Source: Atrichornis clamosus
Taxonomy: Eukaryota > Chordata > Aves > Passeriformes > Menuridae
Direction: 5' to 3'
NCBI GenBank assembly: GCA_013400975.1
Contig: WBMZ01009037.1
Span: forward strand, 1-64,000
Length of the DNA stretch: 64,000 nt
A program made the position numbers and the translations under genes. Within the stretch, counting starts at the first letter, position 1. Each line of letters begins with the position of its first letter. Positions 38,001 to 48,251 of the stretch are shown here, piece by piece. The notes below the pieces were generated by a model. The model did not search any database, was not told the DNA's origin, and saw only the letters and a list, made by a program, of their open reading frames with translations.

Positions 38001-41000
38001 AACAACGGGAAGCTCAACCCATTTCTAAAAGAAGCAGAAAAAAAGTTACATATCAGTTCTTTTTGGACTCTTGATAACCTGTGTTTCCTGGGACTTGTTC
38101 ACATTACTCACGAGATCAGCTCTTGCTGCATGTGTTGGATGTTCTCCAGCAGTTTATTTTTTTCTGCCCGCAGTGTCTAAAACATAGACGGGATTTGGCT
38201 TGAGGGTGAGTTTGCCATGCAGGATCAGCACAGGACATGCAAACCTTCCCTCCCACAGCCAAAACTAAACCCATACCTCTATTATTGAGGAACACTCCAC
38301 AATGGTTAACTTGAGTTCCTTGATGTCCTGCTCCTTCTGCAGAGATTGTGGAGGAAAGAACCAAAAAAAAAAATCACTGTATTCAACCCTACAGCACAGC
38401 AACAACCTAATTATAACATTAAAACAGTTGCAAATTTAAAAGAATGCAGTGAGTTACCTTGCATATTAACTAACAGAAAGCACTCAGATGACCTTTTCTG
38501 CCTAACTTCTGAAATTAAGGAGATGAACACTCTCTCCAGGAACTGTGTTTTAACTTATTACTCACCTGGTTTCAGTACTAGCAGACTGAACTAGACAAAA
38601 ACACTCTAGTTTTAGCTGAAAACCTGAACTATATCAGGCCTGGCGTGAGTTTTAATCCCAACTGGCCCTTAAACCAGGTTTCAGTGTTCTGAGTTTACTC
38701 TAATTATTTTTCACTATTAGAGTGTAGCACCCTGTAGGTTAAACGAGACCTAACACAGAAGGGCTGATCCAGAGTCAGCCCTCACAGTAGGGCTGAGGAA
38801 TTGGTAGAAGCAGGAGCTTTCTTAGCATCACAAACTAGCAACAAAACTCCAGTCAGGTTATGCCATTACGATAAAAGTCACTGCACAGGCAGCAGAGAAT
38901 TTCTAAAACAGGAATTTCAAGTAGGAGCCCTTGTCCTCTCACCCTTCTATGATTTCTTCCTACTCTCTCTTTAAAAATCATTGAGGTTTTTGAAAGAGAT
39001 GAAGTGCACAGAAAGTTAAGCAGGAAAAGTGAGATTATAGAACCAGATTATCCTGATGTCACCAAGTCAGTTTTCCACAACAGTTTCTTCAAAATTATAC
39101 AAACCAGTCACATTTATCAACATGCAATCTAGCAGCCTACTTTCAAAATTTCCCTTTAGTTAATAGAACAAGAGTCTTGTTAAAATAAAGTGATACTACA
39201 GAGCTCACAAAAGCTTTGAATCATTCCAAGAGGACAAAGTGAAAGAGTTTAATAAATTTGTGCCCTAAAGCTCTTTCGGGAAAAACAACCACCCAACCCA
39301 AAACCATTAAACATTCAGATACAAAATTATCAGCTGGATCACTCTGAAGTTCAGTTCTCTTTGTTACTATTTGAATTCAGCTGCAGTCACTTTGCAGATA
39401 GCCCATAGTAAAATATTTTATCAGGTGAATTATAGCATGTTCTGCTAAGTAGAAACTCTATTGAATGCTATTTGCATAATTCATGAATCCAGAGAATGCC
39501 AACACATTTGTACAGTGTTATGTCTTTGTTTTCTAATAAAAACTGCAAGTTTAAAAACATCAGAAATGTTCACTCCACAGCAAAGCCTAGATAATTACAC
39601 CTCAGTAATAAAAAGACAAATTTGCTTTTCCATTGGGCTCCAAACCACCATTTCTAGCTTGACACAAAAGCTAAAAAATTTCAGTAATAGACATGAAGGG
39701 AACAACCTTCTGCAGGTACATACTTTCACCCCCTGCTGAAGGATGTAGCCTTCAGAAGTTTCTGGATATTCTTTCTGAAGTTTGCAGGTTTTTTATAATA
39801 GGTTGTGATTTAAAAAAAAAAAAAAAAGCAAAATCCTGAAACCTTTAATTATGCTGACTCATAACTAGGTCCTAAAGTAGAGCTCGCCTACTTTGAAGCC
39901 ATTTATAGGATCAGGTTCTGCAGTGTGAGAAGAGTAGAACTAGAAGTGCCACAGTGAATACTATTGCCTTGCCTTTTTACAAATCATCCCACAGTCAGTA
40001 CAGAGCAGGAGCCTGGGCCAGGTGTCCGTGCCCAAGGCAGGGGGTTGGAACAAGATATCATTAAGGTCCCTTCCAAATCCAAACATTCTGTGCTTCTGTG
40101 ATTTTCAGTCAGTATTGAAGTAAAAGCAACTAACCTGGGTTAGGCTTGCCTCTTTATCTGCCACAGTGCTCTCATAGATATGGGCTTGGATCTAAAGAAT
40201 GAAAAGGCCAAAAATAAACCCAGGCATCAGTACAGAGTCATACAAGTCTGTTCCTATCTTCTACTGGGAAAGGAAAAGGAGTATCAATGCTCCTTGCTTA
40301 GAAAACCCAAATTCTGCTTTGAATACCTTTTGTGGTGTGTTTCAAAGTACAAATCTTGAACCCAGAGAAGAGTGAAAGCATCCTCAACTTTCAGTCACCT
40401 TTGTTTCCTCTCATCTGTCCAAGGCCAATATTTTCAGCAACATCACCCAAAGCATGACCTTAATATACTTTCTCTAACAGTAGGGAAAAGGTATCAGAAA
40501 AGTTTAACTTGGAGTAAAGAATGAAACTGTGGACTGTTTCTCTTAGCCAAGTTTTTGGCCTCCAGACAGCAACTTCCTTAGTCAAAGCTCTCATGCTGTC
40601 CAAGCCACCATTTCACTGCAGTCCTTCAATATAGAGAGGTTCAGGGCTATCTGCCTTCCAGAAGTAGAAATTCCCCCCACTGACCCAAGCAAACTACACT
40701 TTTTATTCCTCACAGATCTGAAACGCTTACTTGAAGCTGTGCTGCATTTTTAGACAGCTCCAAAATCTTCTCTTGTAGTCCATCAGTGTCCACACTATTC
40801 CTAATAATCTAAACAAGATACAGAGTATTTAGGCACAGCTGAGTGGATTGACAGCTTCTCCTTGAAGAAACCAGGCAAAATGACATCTCCACCCCCAAGC
40901 TACTGCCTACTCTTCAAGCACTACCAGCATTTTTGCACGTACATTGCATGTGTTTGCCCCACCAAAACTGCTTCTGCTCCTTTTCCCACCCATTTCTCCA

Positions 41001-44000
41001 GAGCACTGGTAAAAGAGAAAAACCACAAAGTGTGATTTATAACCACTACCAGACCTAGAAAGCTAAAGAAAAGCTTTCAGTCCTGCAGCATGAGAATTGT
41101 TTTCTGAAAGATGTGGTTTAACAGCTCTTTGGGCTAAGGAACTTTGCAGAAAGATTGATCTAAAGGTGCTTCTTTTCGTTCCTATGTACAATTTAACCTG
41201 TTGCTCCATTTCCCCCTAAATAGTCTGAAGTACAGACTGTAAGGAAGTATTAAAACATTTAATCATCTGATAAAAACTGGTTTATAAAATATTTACTCTA
41301 ATGACATCTAAAAAAAAAAAAAGAACGAACATCTCTCCTCTGAGTAAAAAAACAAGCCAAAGGATACACTGCTAATGGAGCTGTATTCCCTACAAGCCTC
41401 CTGTAGGTCCTTGGCCAGTGCCAATGGATCTATCTGTGAGTGAAGACCCCACCCACCGCTCTTTTTAAAAATTTTTTTTTACATATTTTTGGTGTTGCAG
41501 CTCTATACAAAGCTCCTCCTTTGGATCTTAACGGAGGAAAATAGAAATGAATATGAAATGAAAAAGTGTTGGATGGAGATTGCTTCAATACAGAGTTAGG
41601 ATATTTATACCTGCAGGAACTAGAAATATATGGAATTTGCTTATAAAGCTTGGAAAAAAGCTGGGGGGAAAGCTGTTTGGCCCTGTCCCTATGCTTCTCT
41701 AATCTCATATCCTTATTTACCCAGCAAATGGAAAATCTGAAGCACTGTGCAACTTCAAGATATAAAGTTTCACGACAAACCATCCTTTTAAAATGTTAGA
41801 TATTTTGATAACCTAAGTAGCATATAAGGCTTCAGAGTCTGACAAACATTACATTTCTTAATGGCAAATTTTAGCTAGGCAAAAACATGTAAAATCATGA
41901 TTTATTTTACCTCTTCCTGGAGAGAAGTAACTTTGATGTTGAGAGACTGATTTTCTTTCTCCTGATCAAGTTTGTTTAAAAAAAAAAAAGAGAAAGAGAG
42001 AAAAACAAAATAGTTGGTTTTAGGATGTCAAGTTCAAAAGCCAAAGCCAAACTAAGACTAAAAGCAACAGACTACAAACACATCCAGAGCCCAAGCTGAA
42101 GCTGTGGAGTTGCATCCCTTTGTTTCAGAGAGCACACAAAAGGGGGAGTTCTGAGGCTGCTCCAGCTCAGGACCCCTCACCAAAGGGTTTGACCCAGGCA
42201 TTTCAAATCAGAGCAAAGCTCAGACCACGAGGTGACAGGAAGGACCACGCCAGGCCAGAGTGAGCAACTCCAGTTGTGCTCGTGGCCTGAGATGAGACAA
42301 ACCTGGAAAGCCTGGGTGCCACACCACAACTTTTTCGTGTCAGAGCTGAAGAAAGGCAGCAGCATCCCATCAGTGCCTCCCCACTGCTCAGGGAACAGTG
42401 ACTAAGAGACTGAGAAGCACAAGTACAAAACTTCCAATAATATTTCTCTCTCCCGCCCCACCTCCTTCCCACAAGGTGAATTATGCCTGTAACCTCAAAT
42501 TCAAACAAAACCAGAACACACACACACTGCAGCAGAATAGCACCAAAATTCCTCATGTTCTTGCTGTGCATGGAAGGCTGGTTTTTTTTGTTTGTTTGTT
42601 TGTAAATACCCACCATCAGCAGCACACACAGATTGGAGCACCAGTTTACAGCTACACACACAGAGCAGGAGACATAGATGGGACTGCATTGTGAGCAGCG
42701 TGCATGGCAGCAACACAAACGTGTTCTCTGGAGAGCTCTGGTGTCTGGCAACACCTGCCAAAGCTGCAGCCACAACAGCCTTGTCACCAGTCTGCTGTAC
42801 AGCTCCTGCAGCTGGTACCCAGAAGGTCCTACTTCTGATTTTTAACTCTTACAGCAAGACGTGAGATGCTGTACCACGCAAACTGAGAAGTAAGAGCACC
42901 TACTAGCTGTTTGTTCTGCCAGAGAATCTGCTCTCTCTTCTCTTCTGACAGGTTCAGGTTGTTTCTCGCTTCTTCTAGTTCTTCTTCCAGTGATTTGTCT
43001 TTCAACACGGAGTGCTGGATGCTGCACAGGGGAAGTATTGCCAGAGAAGCTTTAGGCAGTTAATTCTGGTCATTTAGAGAGGTTTGAAATACAGTATTTT
43101 TAGAAGCCACAAGGGACTTATTTTTTGGCACAGACACTTGATACAAGAGCAACAATGAAGTTTCAGCCCAACATTTCTGTCCAGGAAGCAAAGGCTCGTG
43201 GTTTTACCCTCCATTTATCACTACCTCCCACTCTCACAGTAAGGGATTACACCCCAGGCAAACAAAGCAGCCAAGACAGGTGGATGCAAACAAAGGCATG
43301 TTAAATATATTAACAATTTTGGTTGTTGCAGTTAAATATATCAAGTTACCTGAGCACATAAACTCATCTTTACAACACTTCATAGTTAGCAGTTGGGGAA
43401 ATCATTTCAGTTTAGTGTTCAAGGATGAGCTCTGCCATTTCCTTACCCTAATCTGGTACCCCAAATCATGTATATTTAAGCAACAGGCAAGGCCTTTTTC
43501 CAACCTTACAGAGCATCCCAGAGCATGTGGTCCCACATAAGGGCACATGTCCCATATCAGCTACCCGGCCTTCCTTGCCTTAACCTCCCCAGAAAATACT
43601 GGGAACAGTTTGGCAGCTGACCAAACTATATCCCAGTTAATTAATTAGGTCAGATGAACACAATGAAAAATAGGCTGGTACTGGTGGCACTGGTATGTCC
43701 CCAGGCTATAGAAATGCTAAACAAAGGAGGCAATTCACCTCAGTCCCTCAAATGAGTAGTAAAATAACTCTTTAGACACTCATTTCCCCTCTGCTTGGCA
43801 ATAAGCATGTGGTCTAGGATTGGAAGCTTTCCAGTGCTTAGCTGTTCTCTTGGTAATATTATGCCTTTATTTTTTTGTTGCTGTTATTTTGTTTGCTTTA
43901 GCCTGAGATTTTCCCTGTGTGCAGCCACAACACCACATGCTGCAGGAACCAGGCCCTGACTTTACAAGAACCATCAGGCAAGAGGGTTAAACCTTACAGG

Positions 44001-47000
44001 TACTACACAAAGCCAAGAAAGTCACTGTCATGAAGCACTGCTGAGGAGAAAAATCATGAAAGCAAGGCTGGACCACTCAGAAGAATGCAGCTCAGCCCAT
44101 AGCAGACCTGGTGCCATCAGGGCCTCCCACCTTTTGATTTGTTGACGTAGATGCTCGTTATCTGCCAATAGCTTGTTGTTGGTCTCATCCACAGCTTCCA
44201 GGGTGAGCTTCAGCTTGTTGTTCTCCTCCTGAAGCTTCTGGTTGTTGTACTGCAGGTCTGCCACGCAGGTTATCAAGTCAGAAGTCTCCCTGCTCCAACA
44301 AAAATGCCAGGAAAGATTGAGAAAGGGGATTTGATCTAATTTAGACTTTAAAAAAATCCTGATGCACTGAATTAGAGGTGAGAGAAGAGCTCACAGAGGC
44401 CTTGTGATGCTGCAGCATTCAGTCATTAGCTCTGCACAGAGATATTGGAACATCAGGTCACTTCTCCAGTTTTATGGACACCAAGAGCAGTTTTGGTTTT
44501 AAGCACTTTTTTCTGCTCCCTACAATTGAAGTTTGCTGGCAGACAAGTGCCCCAGCTGGATGTCTGCATGAGAGTGCCTTAAGCTTTTGCTAATCACCTC
44601 TTAGGCCACTACCAATACTTTTGTAATCACTCCATGATTTCTGGATCCTTTCCTCTTTTCCCTCCAAGCCACACCCCACTTATGCTTTCAACCAAAACTT
44701 GAATGAGGAGTTATAGGGAACCTTGAGAGAGCAGATCTCGTACTTGTGACAATGTTTAACCTGCAAGAGAAACTTCAGGTCTTTGTTAAGTGCTTTGCTA
44801 TTAACAGAGTCCAAGTCATAGACACAGCTACTACTACAAAAACCCAACAAACTCCCTCTCACAAGAAAAACAACCCCAAACAAAACCAAGGACCAGATTT
44901 TCAGGACATAACATCTTCTTACTGTCACACGACCAAGAATTTGGTGGAGGGAAGGAACCAGTATAAACAGGGAAACACATGGCAAATCTCTGACCACAGG
45001 GAATTACAAAGGCACAAAAGCACCAAGAGATCAGGAAAAATTACTAGTATTTTTAAGTCTGAGCAGAAGCTGTACGGAAGAAGGTGACAACATCAAGAGC
45101 TCCTGCAGACTGACAGGAGCATTAGAAACTCTGCCAGGATAGTGTTCCAAAACAGTGGTTCTAGGAATTTCTGTCAAGAAATTAAAATCTGGAATACTAC
45201 ATTCTGAGAAAGAACTGCTTAAATGGACTTACATGTCTCCTTTAGACACATCACCCCCAAGGGCCTCCAAGCTGCCTGATGTGACATTCATCCGGACATG
45301 TGTCTTTTTAGCTGAAAGAGGTGGGGTTTGGTTACAGACCAAGAAAGTGGAGATTTCCTGAATAGAAACAGAGCAAAATGTTCTGCACCTTCAAAGTGGT
45401 TTTTAGGTACATGAAAGTCCAGGTCTTCCGTGCTTGCTGATGATTCCTCAGTGGCACCATCTTCCCTAAAACAAGGGAGCATCAAGTCACAAAATCAGCA
45501 TGGTTTGTAACACCTGTAAAATTTTCACCAAACCCAATACTGTGGGCACAGTGTCCCAACACCATCTTCTTCCCAGAGCCAGAGGGGAACTTTATGGTCT
45601 CCTGTTTTCACAGAAGACTTATGAGACAGATTCATTAGAAACCTATTACCATTTCCTCTTACGGTCTTCAATCCACTCTCCCATGACAGCGTGATATGTT
45701 TCCAGGTCCATGGAGATATCCTTCTGCTCTGGGTCAAGCATGTTGCACAGCTCTTCAAGAGCACTGTCCTCTGATCCCCGACTAGTCGTGTGTCTCAAAT
45801 AATCAACTATCTTGGAAACCGCTACTTTTCCTAAAGCAGAAACAGGTGTCCATGTGACAGACTCCAAAGTCTGGCAAGGCGTTATAATAAAAAACTGTAA
45901 AAGGTCACACTACTGAACTGCATTGTATCCAACTGTCCTCAAGAGCTGTAGACAAGCAACTGATTCCTGCTGTTGTAGTGTGACCTGGGAAAAAATGGAT
46001 TAGTGCTCTTGTTTGTTGGGGTTTTTTGCTGGTGGTGGGTATTTTGGGGGGTTTGTTTCTTGCTAACACAGAAGGGTAAAAATCCAGTGTACTAGTTTTG
46101 TGGACTTCAGTTAAAGAGGAACAAAAGTTGACCCATTTTCTGTGCTACTACTTTCAGGTCTCTCATGAAACCCTATGACTGCCAATATCTTACTCTGCTA
46201 GACAACTGCTTTTTCCACGTATTTCTCCTTGCTCTCAAGGCCAGGCTGGATGGGGCTCTGAGCAACCTGGTCTAGGGGAAGGTGTGCCTGCCCATGGCAG
46301 GGAGTTGGAACGAGATGATCTTTAAGGTCCCTTCCTACCCTAACCATTCTATGATTCTACCACTTCTGGACATGTTTGAGGTGGAACTGGGAGGAATTCT
46401 CTCTTGCTCTGAAGTTTCCCAAGTTTCTAACAGGATAAAGGCTAAAAGAAAGACATTCATTTGCAATAAAGGTGATTGCTAGAAACAGGTTTCTCCTCTA
46501 CTTCCCTTGCACTAAAATACTGCAGAGATCAGCAGGGGAAGAGTCAGGCACCCTGCAGAAGAGGCACAGACATTTACCCATTTATTCTGCATCTGCCACA
46601 ACACAGGCAGCTCACTAGGGGAGCCTAAGCATATCAGAGACTGGCACCTCTCAGGAATCATAACACGATCTGAACGCTGGAAATCTGCTGAGAGAACAAA
46701 ACAGAGGCAAACCTGTGTGCTGTATGTCACATGCACAGAAGATGGTGGTCAGCAGGTCTTCTTCACAGATCAAGCTCACATCATGCACATTGTCAGCTTT
46801 GAACCCCAGTGTCTGCCTGCCTCCTATGAGGAATAAATCTGTTATCTTCCATCTTTATTTGCACATGGTGACTCTGATGCACCACAGCTTCTAACTGTAA
46901 TATCATGTTTGTAATGACACAACACACATGGCATGCCATCTTTAATTATTTTTTTTCTAGATGATTGAAACAACAAAACCAACTAACCTGCTTCCCCCTC

Positions 47001-48251
47001 CAATAAAAACAGAGCTTTTACTGCCAAGTAACACCAGAAACTGGCCATTGCTGGAGCCTCTGAGCTGTTTGTGCACCTACTTTTACGCATGCATTTTTGG
47101 AAACCCTGGCTATTCTTTCACATGAAATAAACATATGAAAAAAGACATTTTAAGAGGACAGCTATTTATTCCTCCCTCCCCATCCAGATGTATTGTAGAG
47201 AAATTATAGTTGAATTAACTTATTAAGAAAACAATCCCTAAACCAAAATACCACAAAACCCCCAAACTAAGAGCAACACCCAAACTCATGTATCCTCTAA
47301 TTTAGTCTAAATTAATAGCCAAATAAAACTTGGCTATAAGAAAAGCTGAATTACTAGCCAAATACAAGTCTAAATTAATAGTGAAATCTCTTAAACCAAA
47401 AAATGAATTAGCAAATTTGAAAAAGTTTGACTTATTAATTGCTCACTATTTACATTCACATTAATACTTCTTAGAGAAAATTTAAGATTTGACTCAGCTG
47501 TTTTTACAGTCTTGTTAGACTTGAATGGTACTAAAATGTATTGTTCCCAGTTTAAGTAGTAAATAAATGTCATCTACGTAGGCTGAATGTTCAGATGTCT
47601 AAGATTCTGAATTAGAAGGTGATTTTATTCAGGATTTTTACCTCTTTCACTCAAAGGAAATGACTTTGGCACAGGAGGTTGGATCACAGCTCTTTCTGGC
47701 TTTTTATCAGATGTGAAGAAATACAGATTTGGACTTGAGGTAAGATACTTCTGTTTGGGCCGCACATCTTTAGGTTCAACACTCGATAAAGCACACACTT
47801 TGTTCGGAGCATTAGTCTCCCCGGAACCAAAGCAGTATGGAGAAGAACTCTCCATGGGATACGCAGGCATCCACGAGCTGCTGGATCTCTCACTGCCTTT
47901 AATGACTGAAAAGGTGGCATTTGCAGAGCAGGAGTCAGAGACGGGCCCGAGACCAGGCGAGTTTGCAGAGAAAACACTGTCGCTGTCAGGAGTGACCGAG
48001 AGTGAACAAGTACTGTCACGACTTCTGCAAGTTCTTCCTTTCAGTATTTCTTCTAGATTTTTTTTAATATTGCACTGCGGACTGTCGAAGTTCCGGGACT
48101 GAAATTTTGGTATCTGCAAAGCAGGGTTAGAGACTTGGTCCATCATTTGGATAGATTTGATCTTTCTGCAGATACTGTCCACTGGGTTGTGATGCCGTTT
48201 CTTAGCTCCACGTTCCAAAGGCATTATCAATTCCCTTCTCTTGCCAAGTAT
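10761..48251 (-). CDS. IRAG2: IRAG2 (LRMP/Jaw1), tail-anchored ER/nuclear-envelope coiled-coil protein
   Basis: 36 exons, listed 5' to 3' on the - strand: 47642-48251, 46713-46823, 45650-45830, 45389-45465, 45233-45311, 44131-44289, 42904-43021, 41911-41961, 40731-40808, 40135-40191, 38277-38336, 38112-38176, 37925-37985, 35607-35708, 34506-34535, 32649-32812, 30766-30880, 30153-30315, 28273-28334, 27294-27347, 23978-24059, 20368-20419, 20226-20273, 19999-20115, 17872-17954, 17679-17751, 16893-16929, 16781-16808, 16100-16240, 15566-15700, 14638-14785, 13680-13723, 13014-13091, 12842-12906, 12296-12397, 10761-11004 (TAA stop). Phases agree at every junction except 27294 to 23978, where a 3n+2 segment is missing. 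The start is tentatively the ATG at 48222-48224, the first in its exon. The protein of about 1,280 residues is much longer than the classical human form I remember (about 555). Family knowledge: it binds IP3 receptors and SUN proteins and acts on ER calcium release and nuclear shape. The C-terminal third matches remembered human LRMP closely. Confidence 0.93.
11256..11267 (-). CDS. Candidate 12-base IRAG2 micro-exon
   Basis: Twelve bases between AATCCTCTTCAG and GTACAG, in the intron before the last exon. They fit the phase at that junction (two bases before, one after) and would insert four residues (TSVR plus the shared Lys) between ETK and CNFM. Remembered human LRMP has a longer insert of roughly 40 residues at this point. 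Confidence 0.25.
12296..13723 (-). CDS. IRAG2: IRAG2 exons with basophilic phosphosite motifs
   Basis: Exons 13680-13723 ([15 protein letters not shown]), 13014-13091 ([15 protein letters not shown]), 12842-12906 ([13 protein letters not shown]) and 12296-12397 ([20 protein letters not shown]). The order and motifs match remembered human LRMP (LRRVTIASLPR, DRFSRRSSSW, HRPSLPRF). The patterns RRVS, RRSSS and KRPS fit cAMP/cGMP-dependent kinase sites. The family link to cGMP-kinase signalling makes this relevant, but phosphorylation is inferred. Confidence 0.92.
13456..13532 (-). CDS. Candidate alternative IRAG2 exon (mutually exclusive with 13680-13723)
   Basis: This 77-base block follows a strong acceptor (CTACTTTTCAG) and ends CGTTCAT|GTGAGG. 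It starts with two bases and ends in phase 0, the same as the 13680-13723 exon, so it could replace it (encoding [18 protein letters not shown]). Including both would hit a TAA at once. No family match is remembered, so it is a prediction. Confidence 0.35.
14638..16929 (-). CDS. IRAG2: IRAG2 exons encoding the conserved IRAG-family coiled coil
   Basis: Exons 16893-16929, 16781-16808, 16100-16240, 15566-15700 and 14638-14785. Content runs [120 protein letters not shown]. This block is nearly identical to remembered mammalian LRMP and similar to IRAG1 (MRVI1), the region shared by the IP3-receptor-associated family. For 15566-15700 and 16100-16240 an inner acceptor exists, but phase selects the outer one. 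Confidence 0.95.
17679..24059 (-). CDS. IRAG2: IRAG2 linker exons between coiled coils
   Basis: Exons 23978-24059 ([20 protein letters not shown]), 20368-20419 ([13 protein letters not shown]), 20226-20273 ([14 protein letters not shown]), 19999-20115 ([19 protein letters not shown]), 17872-17954 ([18 protein letters not shown]) and 17679-17751 ([17 protein letters not shown]). These are Ser/Pro/Glu-rich, probably disordered, with weak family memory. The assignment rests on splice sites and phase. At 20368 the phase selects the donor GTCTTG over an overlapping GTCAGG five bases upstream. Confidence 0.7.
22121..22322 (-). repeat. CR1 LINE 3' fragment
   Basis: Reverse-complement CR1: ATAGAATCATGGAATGG at its start, CAGAGCCCCGTCCAGCCTGG inside, CCTCACCACCCTCACAGG at the end. 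In an IRAG2 intron, in the sense orientation relative to IRAG2. Confidence 0.95.
24823..24830 (-). CDS. Candidate 8-base IRAG2 micro-exon
   Basis: The bases GAGCGCAA are flanked by CCACAG and GTAAGG. The phase gap between the 27294 exon (ends phase 0) and the 23978 exon (starts with one base) needs a segment of length 3n+2, and this one fits, adding Glu-Arg and completing Lys. A rival 14-base candidate lies at 26279-26292. Neither is proven. Confidence 0.25.
25470..25840 (+). repeat. CR1 LINE 3' fragment (longest in the window)
   Basis: About 370 bases, from GGGGCTGTTCAGCCTGGACA through GTGGTGAGGCCCTGGCACAG to CCATTCTATCATTCCATGA. It retains part of the 3' end of ORF2 but no intact frame. 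In an IRAG2 intron, antisense to IRAG2. Confidence 0.95.
27294..32812 (-). CDS. IRAG2: IRAG2 distal coiled-coil exons
   Basis: Exons 32649-32812 ([36 protein letters not shown]), 30766-30880 ([19 protein letters not shown]), 30153-30315 ([31 protein letters not shown]), 28273-28334 ([17 protein letters not shown]) and 27294-27347 ([18 protein letters not shown]). The Leu/Glu/Lys-rich heptads run up to the Pro-containing 27294 exon, which probably ends the coil. All junction phases agree. Confidence 0.85.
28965..29035 (+). other. G/T-rich low-complexity tract
   Basis: Runs of G6, GGGG, GGGG and GGGG among T-runs in an IRAG2 intron. It lies on the template strand for IRAG2 transcription, so a G-quadruplex here would be on the template DNA, not in the RNA. 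Confidence 0.6.
29401..29420. repeat. (AT)10 microsatellite
   Basis: Perfect dinucleotide run in an IRAG2 intron. Confidence 0.95.
31865..32111 (+). repeat. CR1 LINE 3' fragment
   Basis: Contains GTGAGGCCCTGGCACAG, CAAGGCCAGGCTGGATGGGG, CAACCTGGTCCGGTGGAAGG. The end is decayed (ATTAAATGATTCTA). Antisense to IRAG2. Confidence 0.93.
34506..38336 (-). CDS. IRAG2: IRAG2 mid coiled-coil exons
   Basis: Exons 38277-38336 ([20 protein letters not shown]), 38112-38176 ([20 protein letters not shown]), 37925-37985 ([14 protein letters not shown]), 35607-35708 ([20 protein letters not shown]) and the 30-base exon 34506-34535 ([10 protein letters not shown]). Phase is consistent throughout. The 30-base exon rests only on splice signals (TTTCTTTAG and GTGTGA) and phase, and it starts with GTAAAT, so it is the least certain here. 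Confidence 0.75.
36299..36329. repeat. Poly(A) run containing an undetermined base
   Basis: About 30 A bases with an N at 36315, the only N noticed in the window. The run length is probably unreliable. In an IRAG2 intron. Confidence 0.9.
37651..37711 (+). repeat. CR1 LINE terminal fragment
   Basis: Short 3' end: GGGGGTTGGAACTAGATC, then CCATTCTATGATACTGTGAT. Antisense to IRAG2. Confidence 0.8.
40013..40101 (+). repeat. CR1 LINE terminal fragment
   Basis: CCCAAGGCAGGGGGTTGGAA, then ACATTCTGTGCTTCTGTGA. It lies only 34 bases beyond the donor side of the IRAG2 exon at 40135. Antisense to IRAG2. Confidence 0.85.
40135..44289 (-). CDS. IRAG2: IRAG2 exons encoding the KASH5-like coiled coil
   Basis: Exons 44131-44289, 42904-43021, 41911-41961, 40731-40808 and 40135-40191. 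Content runs [96 protein letters not shown]. Heptad-like Leu spacing is continuous, and the first block closely matches remembered LRMP. Three of the five exons are phase 0-0 multiples of three, so any could be skipped without a frameshift. Confidence 0.9.
45233..45465 (-). CDS. IRAG2: IRAG2 exons, Ser/Glu linker
   Basis: Exons 45389-45465 (25 codons, [15 protein letters not shown]) and 45233-45311 ([20 protein letters not shown]). The junction codon is G|CT (Ala), and the second exon ends AT, completed to Met by the next exon. Splice sites are consensus. These link the EF-hand-like domain to the coiled coil. Confidence 0.85.
45650..46823 (-). CDS. IRAG2: IRAG2 exons encoding an EF-hand-like pair
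   Basis: Exons 46713-46823 and 45650-45830 join through a split Gly codon. They encode [15 protein letters not shown], then [33 protein letters not shown] and [12 protein letters not shown]. The pattern (Phe-x-x-Cys-Asp...Thr-Gly...Val-Asp-Tyr-Leu, then Asp-Pro...Asp-Leu-Glu-Thr-Tyr) resembles the EF-hand-like domain of KASH5 and LRMP. The loops lack the full set of calcium-binding acidic residues, so calcium binding is doubtful. The acceptor of the first exon could also lie 8 or 12 bases inward. The second exon has a strong cryptic donor 13 bases before its end. Confidence 0.85.
46005..46060 (+). other. G/T-rich low-complexity tract
   Basis: GGGG, GGTGGTGGG and GGGGGG runs separated by T-runs, in the intron between two EF-hand-domain exons of IRAG2. 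Similar in style to the tract at 28965-29035. Confidence 0.5.
46236..46358 (+). repeat. CR1 LINE 3' fragment
   Basis: CAAGGCCAGGCTGGATGGGG, then CAGGGAGTTGGAACGAGATG, ending ACCATTCTATGATTCT. Antisense to IRAG2. Confidence 0.92.
47642..48251 (-). CDS. IRAG2: IRAG2 first recognised coding exon (basic, Ser-rich N-terminus)
   Basis: This 610-base exon opens after TTCTTTCCAG and ends GAAAGAG|GTAAAA, giving 203 codons plus one base. It begins [18 protein letters not shown]. The Met at codon 10 (48222-48224) is the likely start if no upstream coding exon exists. Conserved-looking parts are [20 protein letters not shown] and [11 protein letters not shown]. The rest is Ser/Pro-rich and probably disordered. 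The open frame continues 135 bases upstream of the acceptor, but that part lacks coding character. Confidence 0.85.
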
